Positions 55,748-64,000 of a stretch of DNA of 64,000 nt are shown here, in pieces (positions within the stretch are counted from its first letter, which is position 1; every line of letters begins with the position of its first letter). The DNA lies in assembly GCA_963691815.1 (NCBI GenBank), contig OY829660.1, positions 29,027,527 to 29,091,526 of the forward strand, written 5' to 3'. This DNA comes from Echiichthys vipera. Its lineage: Eukaryota > Chordata > Actinopteri > Perciformes > Trachinidae. The translations under genes were made by a program, and so were the position numbers. Under the pieces are notes generated by a model. It was not told the origin of the DNA. It did not search any database and worked only from the letters and a program-made list of their open reading frames with translations.

Positions 55748-55927
55748 ATTGCAGGTCTGTTGGGGGTGCTGTGGTGTGTCAGCCTGCTGTCCTGTCTCTT
55801 CAGTGATAGCATCCTGGTACCAATGCAGGCTAACCCTCTTGCTCTCTACGGCCTCTTCCTCCTCTTCCTCATCAACCCCTTCAAGACCTGCTACTACAAG
55901 TCACGCTTCTGGCTGCTCAAACTCTTG
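55748..55927 (+). CDS. xpr1: xpr1 exon 10, two membrane segments (180 nt)
   Basis: Sixty codons, phase 0 at both ends. It encodes the membrane helix IAGLLGVLWCVSLLSCLF, a short divergent loop (SDSILVPMQAN), a second helix PLALYGLFLLFLINP, and the conserved KTCYYKSRFWLLKLL. The donor is GTAACA. The acceptor is a GT-rich tract ending GTGTGTGTGTACAG with almost no polypyrimidine tract, so inclusion may be sensitive to GU-binding splicing factors. Skipping would remove two helices in frame. Confidence 0.96.
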
Positions 55928-56319
55928 GTAACATCACTCATTTAGCAATTTGCTTCTGTTAAATTTCCGTCACCGCTGTTCATCTTTTGTGTGAGTGTAA
56001 ATGTCCATAAATGTTCATAAAAATCAATGAGGTTAGGCGTGACCATTGGACCACAGTTAATGATTAATGAAGTTAGTAATGAGTGTTCTATTGATATTTC
56101 TGTGTTTTTGTCAAAACTGACATAACTCTTACCTGGTTCTATCATGTAGAAAGTGGCGGATTTCACCCTGGAACTTCAACTATCTCAACACAACAAGAGC
56201 AAAGAAAGACAAAGAAAAAAATGTACAATTAAAAAACTTATAATCCCGAAATACTGACAAAAACACAGAAATACTAATTTTGTGGCAAAAAACTGACAGC
56301 ACCGAAAGAAACACATAAC
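55928..56319. other. Start of xpr1 intron 10, unassigned
   Basis: No motif was recognised before the Penelope-like coding sequence begins near 56325. Confidence 0.5.
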
Positions 56320-57379
56320 AGATGGGTTAAGAATTTGTCAGAGAGGAAGGTCTTAGCCAAGGGCTTGAACGTTGCCATGACACCAAAAGAGTTACCCATA
56401 GTGGATTTGATCACAGCTGCAGAATCTGCTATAAAGAAAAACTGAACTGAACCAGAAGTGAGGCTGAAAAGCTAAGGTTAAAAGTGCCAGCAATTTCCAA
56501 GCTAAGGTCCCCCCATCCAACCTCACCATTGAGGAGAGAAAATCAGTAACAGCACTAAGCAAAGACCACAACATCACAATCCTTCCAGCAGACAAGGGTA
56601 GATGCACAGTTGTTCTCAAAACAACGGATTACCAGGCAAAGATCTCTGCACTACTCAGTGACTCTAACACTTACGGAACTCTAAAACGAGACCCTACCAG
56701 CTATTACAAAAAGAAGGTTATAGAGTGTCTACAACAACTACAAAAAGAAGGGGTCATTGACAAATCGCAATATTAAAGGCTCTATCCCCAGGACTCAACC
56801 CCCTGCTGATATGGACTCCCATAAATCCATAAAGAAGGGGCCCCACTACGGCCCATTGTCAGCAGCATAAACTCGGTCACTTACAACATCGCCAAGCACA
56901 TAGCCAATATCCTGGCACCACTAGTGGGCAACACCCTACACCATATCCAAAACTCTATAGGCTTTGTGAACAAAGTGTGAGACTTAAAAATGGATCCAGG
57001 TGAAACCATGGTATCCTACAATGTGACCTCCCTGTTCACTTGTATTCCAACCATGGAGGCTTTGGCCACAGTAGGAGAGCGGCTCACACAGGACAACTCC
57101 TTACACAACTGAACCAGACCACATTTGCCAACTTCTGGATTTGTGCCTGAACACCACATATTTCCAGTTTAATGGCATTTTTTACAGACAGAAACACGGC
57201 TGTGCCATGGGTTCACCAATATCCCCTATTGTGGCAAATCTATACATGGAGAAGGTAGAGAACAAGGCTTTGAACTCCTTCAAAGGAGTAACCCCGAGCC
57301 ATTGGTTCAGATATGTGGACGACACATGGGTTAAAATCCAATCCAAAAATGTGCAAACTTTTACCAAATGTCTTGAACG

Positions 57380-57910
57380 GTGCGGGGAAATAACACTGGG
57401 AAACTGGACCCAAATGCAGACACAGACACGGGGTAAAAGTACAAACAAAACGTTTTAATATAAACGATAAACAAACATGAAAATAACAACAGGGAATACA
57501 GATATACTGAAAACTAGACAGTCGGGGAAAACAGGAATGAGGAAATGACGGACGATCAGGGAACAGGACGAGGAAATAGGGAACATGGGGAACTACGGAG
57601 AAACAAAGAGAGCAACGATTAATACAACAAACAACGATTAGATAAACATTCAACGAGGAGCGCAAAAACCAACAAACGAGTAACGGGAGCAAATCCGACA
57701 AAGAGTTTACTAAGGGAAGGATAACAACAGTCCGGCGCTGCATGCCGGTCAGCTCAGGGTCTTTATACTCATCAGGTGATCAGCTTAACAGGCTGCAGCT
57801 GGGTAAGGCCACGCCACGGCCGGTAGGACCTGGACAAACCAAAACACCAAGGGGAGACACATGCAGGGAAAAACAGACGGAGGGAGACAAACTCAAACAA
57901 AAGTTTGACA
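57380..57910 (-). repeat. gypsy 3' LTR
   Basis: It shares TGCCGGTCAGCTCAGGGTCT, CATCAGGTGATCAGC and GGAATACAGATATACTGAA with the other LTR in direct orientation. On the minus strand it starts TGTCAAACTTTTG, after a G-rich run (GATGTGGGGTAC) that may be the polypurine tract. About 45 bp (AGAGCAACGATTAATACAAC onward) are absent from the other LTR. Confidence 0.85.
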
Positions 57911-57929
57911 GTACCCCACATCTTAGAGA

Positions 57930-59930
57930 ATATGTCGACAATGGTGACAATGGTGTCGTTACCTTGGGAAGCAGGAAGTCCAGTGACAAAGTCCAAGGCG
58001 ATGTGAGACCAGGGTCGCCCGGGCACGGGTAGAGGACGGAGAAGACCAGCTGGAGGGCGATGAGAGGCCTTTCCCCGGGCGCAGACGGTGCAGGCCAGGA
58101 AAAACTCCCGGGTATCTGAAGATATGGTCCCCCAGCAGGAGTGACAGGGTCCTGGTGATTCCAGGATGACAGGCAAGAGGAGGAGTGTCCCCACTGGAGC
58201 ACCTGGGAGTGAACACTGGCGGGAACAAACAGACGCCCCGGTGGACCACCTTAATGTTTTTGCTTCCAGGAATGTAAGTCAAGGAAAGGTTAAATCGTCC
58301 AAAAAACAAGGCCCACCGGGCTTGGCGGGAATTTAGTCTTTTAGCCGTCTGAATATAAGCCAAGTTTTTGTGGTCCGTCCAGATGACGAACAGAATCTCT
58401 GTCCCCTCTAACCAGTGCCGGCACCCCACGAATGCTAGCTTGACAGCTAGCAGTTCACGGTTCCCAACGTCGTAGTTCCTCTCAGCGGGAGACGGCTTCT
58501 TGGAGAAGAACGCGTTTGGGTGAACCTTGTTGGACACTGCCCGCTGGGATAGAACCTCCCCCACTGCCAGATCTGAGGCATTCACCTCGACAATGAACTG
58601 AAGGCCAGTATTTGGCTGAACTAAAATGGGCGCGGACGAGAAATGCTTCTTAAGGGTCAGGAAAGTGTCGTTGGCGGCAGAAGACCAGACAAAGGGAGTT
58701 GAGGAGGACGTCAACCTGGTCATAGGTGAAACTACCTGACTGTAGTTCCGGATGAAGCGACGGTAAAAATTGTTGAAACACAAAAATCACTGTAGTTGCT
58801 TCCTGGAGGTGAGCATCGGCCATTCAGTCACCGCTGTGACCTTCGCAAGATCCGCCCTAACCTGCCCTCTCTCCAAAATATAACCCAGAAAAGTCACTGA
58901 TGGAACGTGGAACTCGCACTTCTCGGCTTTCACAAACAGACGATTCTCCTGAAGGCGCTGGAGAACCTGACGAACGTGCACCACATGTTCAGTCAGGTCT
59001 TTGAAAGAAATCAGGATGTCATCCAGGTATACGAAAACTGAGCGATTCAGCATATCGCAAAGCACATCGTTCACTAGCGCCTGAAAGACGGCTGGCACAT
59101 TAGTTAAACCGAACGGCATGACTAGGTTTTCAAAGTGTCCGAGTGGAGTGTTGAAAGCTGTCTTTGATGTAATCAAAGAGAGGGGGTACTTGTTCTTTAT
59201 TGTGATGTTGTTGAGACCACGGTAATCAATGCAGGGGCGTAGCGACTTGTCCTTTTTGGCCACAAAGAAAAACCCAGCTCCCAGTGGGGGCGAAGAAGGA
59301 CGAATGATCCCTGACTTAAGTGAGTCATTAACGTATGTTTCCATCGCCTCACGTTCGGGCCCTGACAGGTTATATAGACGACTAGTAGGAAAGGTTGACC
59401 CGGGCAACAACTCGATGGGGCAATCATAAGGGCGGTTAGGAGGTAGGGATAACGCCTTAGTCTTGCTAAAAACTTTGGTGAGATCATGATACACTGGAGG
59501 CACGGAAGACAAGTCTGGAGGTTCAGATAAAGAGGGTCTGGGGTCACTGGGGCATCTAGGTGGAGCTGAACGAAGGCAGGAAGAATGACTATTGCTGCTC
59601 CAACTCACAACCCTGCCAGTCAACCTGTCAATAACTGGGTTGTGAGTGATAAGCCAGGGAAGACCAAGAACCACAGGAGCCTTAGTGGAAGGCACAATGT
59701 GAAATGCAATCGACTCGGAGAGGTTACCAACAAGGGACATGGTTAACGGCAAAGGAGATCTGATTGACTTCACTCCCACTGAGGCTATTAACCGAGCTGA
59801 TTAACCGAGATCAAACTGGTTTCAACAAACTCTGAATCGATTATGTTTGTGTCAGCCCCAGAGTCAATTAGTGCTTGGAGGGAGAAATCTCTACCCTCAC
59901 AGCTCAACACTATGTCCAGATTAATGCGCT
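57930..59930 (-). pseudogene. gypsy pol: protease, RT, RNase H and integrase start, broken
   Basis: The protease active site IDSGADTNIID lies near 59850. RT runs 59779-58787: PLGAGFFFVAKKDKSLRPCI, GHFENLVMPFGLTNVPAVFQ and the catalytic VFVYLDDILISF. An in-frame gap just before TAFNTPLGHFE removes about 30 residues, including the first catalytic Asp. A stop at 58784-58786 precedes RNase H (FIVEVNASDLAVGEVLSQRA, then IWTDHKNLAYIQTAKRLNSR). Integrase is only the zinc region (CTVCARGK) and the first catalytic Asp (IALDFVTGLPASQGND), then the 3' LTR. Confidence 0.87.
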
Positions 59931-59960
59931 TACGAGGAATATCAGGGACAACCGAACGAC

Positions 59961-60744
59961 TCACCAGAACCCCGTCTGCGACTGGTGAGTCTGATCGTTT
60001 AACCGTAACGGGCAGTTAGCTAACTGGTGATTGGGAGCTCCACAGTAAATGCATAACCTACTCCTAAAGTACCGCTGACGTTCAGCGGAAGTTAACCAGC
60101 TGCGACCTAGCTGCATGGGTTCCTCCTGTACTGGAGCCGGAGACAGGGGAACCCGGTTGCTCACAGGTACAATAGGAGTGGATAGTGAGAGGACCTGGCG
60201 TAACTAGGGGGAAAGACCACCTCTCACGGCGTCTCTCAGGTAGACGGTTGTCTATCTTAATGGCGAGGCTAATAAGCTCCTGGAGGTTAGCAGTCTCAGA
60301 TCTACCCACTAAGCTGTCCTTAACCTCCTCATTTAGCCCCTTAAAAAATATACTCTGGAGAGCCTGATCATCCCAACCTAATTCAGCTGCTAATGTACGA
60401 AAATCTACCAAGTAATCTGCAGCACAAGCGGATCCCTGACGTAGGTCCAGCAACCAATTGCTGGTATCGCAATTAGATACAGGATGATCGAACACCTACA
60501 AAATCTCCCTGGACAACTGTTGGAAAGTGTCCTGCCGAGTCAGGGGATTATTCCCAAGCGCAGATCCCTGGACACGAGCCCTACCGGACAACAAGCCTAG
60601 CACGTACGCTATCTTAGTGCTATCATTAAGGTATGTGAGAGGCTGCTGTCCGAACACCAGAGAGCATTGGAACAGGAAAATCTTACATTCACCCAGTTTC
60701 CCACAATAACGCTCGGGTGCCGGAACATAAGGCTCACGAGGCAA
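59961..60744 (-). pseudogene. gypsy gag, broken
   Basis: Capsid-type sequence VPAPERYCGKLGECKIFLFQ and CSLVFGQQPLTY is followed by an in-frame stop at about 60496 and then QSIFFKGLNEEVKDSLV. After a frame change comes the zinc knuckle CIYCGAPNHQLANC (C-x2-C-x4-H-x4-C) near 60040. This is the structural protein of the retrotransposon particle. Confidence 0.85.
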
Positions 60745-60745
60745 C

Positions 60746-61166
60746 GTTTAATATAAACGATAAACAAACGTGAAATAATGACAGGGAATACAGATATACT
60801 GAATCTAGACGGTCGGGGAAAACAGGAATGAGGAAACGACGATCAGGGAACAGGACGAGGAAACAGGAACGCGGGGAACTATGGAGAAACAAAGAACGAG
60901 GAGCGCAAAAACCAACAAACGAGTAACAGGAGCCAATCCAACAAAGAGTTTACCAAGGAGAGGATAACAAAGGTCCGGCGCTGCATGCCTGTCAGCTCAG
61001 GGTCTTTTTACTCATCAGGTGATCAGCGTAACAGGCTGCAGCTTGGTAAGGCCACGCCTACCGGACCTGGACAAACCAAAACACCAAGGGGAGACACATG
61101 CAGGGAAAAACAGGGAAAAACGAGGGAGACAAACTCAAACAAAAGGGAGAGAGGAGGGTACTGACA
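60746..61166 (-). repeat. gypsy 5' LTR, truncated
   Basis: A direct repeat of 57380-57910. It lacks its last about 90 bp; the LTR passes straight into gag at about 60745, so the primer-binding site and gag start are deleted. Confidence 0.85.
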
Positions 61167-61728
61167 GAACCAACTCTTGACACCGAAAATATAAATTCAG
61201 TGGACAGAAACATCAAGTTCACCTGAGAAAAAGTCAAGGACAATAGTTTGCCTTTCTTAGACTGTGACATCCATATGGAGAATGACAGGAGCCTCCATAT
61301 TGGGGTATACAGGAAACCCACTCACACAGATCAGTATCTACTGTTTGACTCCCACTACCCCCTGCAACACAAGCTTGGAGTTATCAGAACACTGCAACAC
61401 AGAGCTGATAACTTACCCACCAGCTCACAGGCCCAAGAGGAAGAACGCAAGCACCTGAGAGGCGCCCTCACAACTTGTGGCTACCCCAGCTGGACCTTTG
61501 TAAAAATGGCAGCTGCTTCCAGAAAGAAGTAGTGGTCTTTCCAACCAAAGTAGTTGTAAAAGAAAAAGAAAACAAGAGAGACAACATAGTCATTCCGTAT
61601 ATGGCTGGGGTATCAGAGAAACTCAGGAGGATCTTCAACAAACACTGCATTCCTGTGTTTTGTGTGCTGCTGCGTGGAGAGACAGAGTCTTCACACAACT
61701 GTACTCTGAGCGAGATGCATGGTAATGA

Positions 61729-62248
61729 CTAAGGCTGACCACATATTTCTCCCTTTTCCCTGATGGTCTGAATAAGTTGCTAAATTTGTCACTAGTAGCT
61801 TTTTATAAATAAAGTTGCCAAGAAGAACGCAAAACATAGCGAGACAGTGCCCGCCTGTGAGTGCTTTGGGACGGGTTAGGGGCTCACAGCAGCACCCTCT
61901 GCTCAGTGAGGAGTGAATACAGAGTGATTCATGCTTCAGAGTCCAAAACACCACAAAAGTCTCTGTAGGGTGGAGGAGGATTTTGGAAGTCGCCAGATTT
62001 GGAGAGAAAGTCTCCGGTGTTTGTATTATGATTATACACAACAGCGTCTCTTCCTATCCTTGTTTATGTATTTCTGTGGCAGTTACAGCACCACATCCAG
62101 GCCTGGCATGTGTACTACAGCCTTTTGAGTCGGTTTCCCTGGTTTTGTGTGGACGCAGATAGTTCTTGAGCAGTCTGTGTGGACGGAAAACCTTTTAAGA
62201 ACAACGGAGAAAAAATATTAATTTTCCATCGTGTGGACGTACCCTTAG
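61729..62248. mobile_element. Possible MITE inside the Penelope-like element
   Basis: The left CTAAGGCTGACCACA and reversed right CTAAGGGTACGTCCACACG ends are similar. GTGTGGACG motifs at the right are common in fish MITEs. The Penelope-like protein resumes at RDNIPPIHNAA right after it. No target duplication is clear. Confidence 0.45.
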
Positions 62249-62766
62249 AGACAACATACCTCCAATTCACAATGCTGCCCTTTCATCCCTTCCCAGGAGA
62301 GTTAACAATCTAACCTCAACAGTTCACAAAGGGCCTCCAGTGACTCCAACGACTGTCGTTGGTAATTGGAGCACAAAAGGTTCCAGTGACATCATCAGCC
62401 TTGTGAAAGGTTAAATACCTGGATCTCCACACCAGTTAGTTGGACCAGTCCCACATGAACTGATGAAGCCTCTTGGATGAGAGATGAAATGTCTTCCTAG
62501 ACAAATAACCAAGTCGAGTTGCTTTTGACTTAAATTGCTTTGGATATAACGATGACCTGGACAAATGAGAATATTCACAGGCTTAAGTTATGTCAATATG
62601 ACCCAACATGTCCCAAAGAGCAAGCAGTGCGACAGCAGCAAGGACAACCTCCCCTTTAAAGTGTAAAAACTTTGAGTAGAAATGGGCTGTGGGTGGGGGT
62701 TGGCCATCTGCCTCAACTGAGGAACGGCTAATGACACTCTGTGTCCTTTGTCCCTATCTTCCACAG

Positions 62767-62932
62767 TTTCGAGTGGTGACAGCTCCGTTTCATCGTGTTG
62801 GATTTGCAGACTTCTGGTTGGCTGACCAGTTGAACTCTCTGGGTGTGGTTCTGATGGATCTGGAGTACATGATCTGTTTCTATAGTTTTGAACTGGACTG
62901 GAAAAAACATGATGGTCTCATCAGCAGTGAAG
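62767..62932 (+). CDS. xpr1: xpr1 exon 11, phosphate-path helix (166 nt)
   Basis: The acceptor is CTATCTTCCACAG and the donor is GTGAGA. It encodes FRVVTAPFHRVGFADFWLAD and then QLNSLGVVLMDLEYMICFYS. From known structures, the Asp and Asn of ADQLNS line the phosphate path (human D398 and N401); both are kept here. The position equivalent to human S404 is Gly. Human numbering is inferred by alignment from memory. Intron 11 is only 94 nt. Confidence 0.96.
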
Positions 62933-63026
62933 GTGAGACTCAACAAAGAAAGGCTGTAAAGGCTCTGATCCAGTGATGATGGAGCAACATCTTGTCATGA
63001 CACTGTTTGCATGCCATTCTCTGCAG

Positions 63027-63221
63027 GTAAAGATGTGTGTAATTCCTACTCCTATGGCGTCCGCGCGGTGATCCAGTGTCTTCCTGCTTGGTTCCGATTT
63101 GTCCAGTGTCTGCGGCGTTACCGTGACACCAAACGGGCCTTCCCTCACTTGGTTAACGCTGGGAAATACTCCACTTCCTTCTTTGTTGTCACCTTTGCTG
63201 CCCTACACAGCACACATAAAG
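63027..63221 (+). CDS. xpr1: xpr1 exon 12, start of EXS domain (195 nt)
   Basis: The acceptor is CATTCTCTGCAG and the donor is GTAGAA. It encodes KDVCNSYSYGVRAVIQCLPA, WFRFVQCLRRYRDTKRAFPH and LVNAGKYSTSFFVVTFAALH. The RFxQCLRRYRDT and HLVNAGKYS blocks mark the start of EXS, the export domain. The Lys-Tyr of NAGKYS (human K482/Y483) is kept. This is the last xpr1 exon in the window; the following codon is split. Confidence 0.97.
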
Positions 63222-63581
63222 GTAGAATGGAGACTCACACTGCACATCTTTGTTGTATTCAATGCATAGGGCAAGGCTTACACATACGCATTTATTGGGC
63301 CTTTATATAAAAACAGACCTTTATTTGTAGTTTCTGTCGTTTTATATTTTCCCTTAATTTAGAATCATCTTCTGTTCTACTGTCATGATACATTCTAGTT
63401 ATTGTACAACAAAAGAGTCATCTCATACAAACATTTTCTTTAGAATATTCATTCCAGTCATTCAGCTTTGCCGTACTGTCATGTTGTTAAGATATTTTCA
63501 ATAAAACAGCTCTAAGAACATAATTCCTCTAATTGCTGGTAGGCTATGAAAAGAAATTAAATTAAATGTGTCACACATCTG
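63222..63581. other. Start of xpr1 intron 12, nothing recognised
   Basis: No coding or repeat family signal beyond AT-richness; ends in a TA repeat at 63582-63601. Confidence 0.6.
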
Positions 63582-63601
63582 TTATATATATATATATATA
63601 T

Positions 63602-64000
63602 ACTCACAGGCCACTTTATTAGGTGCACCTGTCCAACTGCTCGTTAACGCAAATTTCTAATCAGCCAATCACATGGCAGCAGCCACATGCATTTAGGCAT
63701 GTAGACATGGTCAAGACGATCTGCTGCAGCTCAAAGCAGCATCAGAATGGAGAAGAAAGGAGATTTAAGTGACTTTGAACGTGGCGTGGTTGTTGGTGCC
63801 AGATGCTCTGAGTATTTCAGAAACTGCTGATCTAATGGCATTTTCATGCACAACCATCTCTAGGGTTTACAGAGAATGGTCCCAAAAAGAGAAAATATCC
63901 AGTGAGTGGCAGTTCTGTGGGCGCAAATGCCTTGTTGATGCCAGAGGTCAGAGGAGAATGGCCAGACTGGTTCGAGATGATAGAAAGGCAACAGTAACTC
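63602..64000 (+). pseudogene. Tc1-like transposon, left part (cut by window edge)
   Basis: CTCACAGGCCACTTTATTAG is the left terminal repeat, the same family as 40126-41328. The transposase start MEKKGDLSDFERGVVVGA at about 63749 is followed by a deletion of about 10 bases that breaks the frame (compare SISETADLLGFSRTT in the other copy). The rest lies beyond the window. Confidence 0.87.

Larger units (their letters stand above)
57380..61166 (-). mobile_element. Ty3/gypsy LTR retrotransposon, internally deleted
   Basis: The order on the minus strand is: 5' LTR (61166-60746), gag (60744-59960), protease (about 59920-59820), RT and RNase H (59779-58150), start of integrase (to about 57930), 3' LTR (57910-57380). 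LTRs begin TGTCA, and a GAAC target duplication flanks the element. Deletions removed the 5' LTR end with the primer site, part of RT, and most of integrase. No env. Non-autonomous. Confidence 0.87.
56330..61730 (+). pseudogene. Penelope-like reverse transcriptase, broken
   Basis: The early part (56330-57140) has many stops. 57141-57458 gives YFQFNGIFYRQKHGCAMGSP, ISPIVANLYMEKVE and the catalytic WFRYVDDTWVKI. After the gypsy insertion come LPFLDCDIHMENDRSLHIGV, YRKPTHTDQYLLFDSHYPLQ and the end VIPYMAGVSEKLRRIFNKHC (61248-61700). Only a hint of GIY-YIG (RGETE) remains, so the nuclease is largely missing. Confidence 0.85.
56320..62580 (+). mobile_element. Penelope-like element, split by a Ty3/gypsy element and a MITE
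   Basis: Three pieces: 56320-57378, 61167-61728 and 62249-62580. Protein reads from VLAKGLNVAMTPKELPIVDL (56350) to the 3' end with CTTTGGATATAACGATGACC and GGACAAATGAGAAT. GAAC at the left junction (57375-57378) repeats at the right junction (61167-61170), and removing the insert restores a reading frame (CLEPTLDTENINSVD). Penelope-like elements are retroelements with an RT related to telomerase and usually a GIY-YIG nuclease. Confidence 0.85.

Noticed and set aside
57240..57743. 167-codon minus-strand ORF in the gypsy 3' LTR
   Set aside because: Lies in LTR sequence and runs across the junction into Penelope-like DNA; hydrophobic but not related to an envelope or other protein I recognise.
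57371..61180. TCTTGA as the target duplication of the gypsy element
   Set aside because: It occurs near both junctions, but using it leaves extra bases outside the LTR start TGTCA. GAAC fits the LTR start and restores the Penelope-like frame.

Overview
This is eukaryotic DNA, most likely from a ray-finned (teleost) fish. It carries widely spaced GT-AG exons of one conserved vertebrate gene. It also carries a repeat set typical of teleosts: Tc1-like, pogo-like and hAT DNA transposons, Rex3-, Rex1-, L2- and L1-like LINEs, a tRNA-derived SINE, a Penelope-like element, a Ty3/gypsy LTR element, and many CA/GT microsatellites. There is nothing bacterial here: no operons, no CRISPR array, and no plausible single-exon host gene.

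The one host gene I can support is xpr1, the phosphate exporter with an N-terminal SPX domain and a C-terminal EXS domain, on the + strand. Eleven consecutive coding exons (by homology exons 2 to 12) lie at 11671-11722, 41851-41952, 42127-42350, 43276-43425, 43617-43700, 47339-47420, 55342-55431, 55552-55649, 55748-55927, 62767-62932 and 63027-63221. They join without a frame break into about 474 residues: most of the SPX domain, the first membrane segments and the start of EXS. The first exon (start codon and first SPX helix) was not found and should lie upstream. The C-terminal exons lie beyond the right edge.

Layout. 1-5415: a decayed Tc1 transposon, then a hAT element whose transposase still shows a spliceosomal intron and which is interrupted by a pogo-like element (copy A). 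5416-11670: simple repeats, a hAT-type MITE with a perfect 8-bp target duplication, and sequence I cannot assign. 11723-41850 is a 30-kb intron full of nested transposons. A DNA transposon with ends at 11895 and 19842 encloses an L2 fragment, which encloses a nearly complete LINE with tandemly repeated upstream DNA. An L1-like LINE is split by a pogo-like element with an intact transposase (copy B, 22920-24624). Rex3 pieces are split by a nearly complete Rex1/CR1-like LINE at about 29360-32865. A SINE, MITEs and a Tc1 copy follow. 41851-55927 holds eight xpr1 exons, with a Tc1 element, MITEs, an internally deleted L2 with an esterase ORF1, and a Rex3 copy in the introns. 55928-62766 is an intron holding a Penelope-like element split by a Ty3/gypsy element with two LTRs. 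62767-64000 has the last two exons and another Tc1 end.

The most interesting items are the pogo-like pair (one intact, one broken by a single base), the intron inside the hAT transposase, the shared 3' tail of the SINE and Rex3, a 54-bp LINE scrap beside a splice donor, and GT or CA repeats directly against splice sites of two xpr1 exons that could be skipped in frame. I found no convincing previously undescribed gene system. What the window mainly offers is a readable order of nested insertions.
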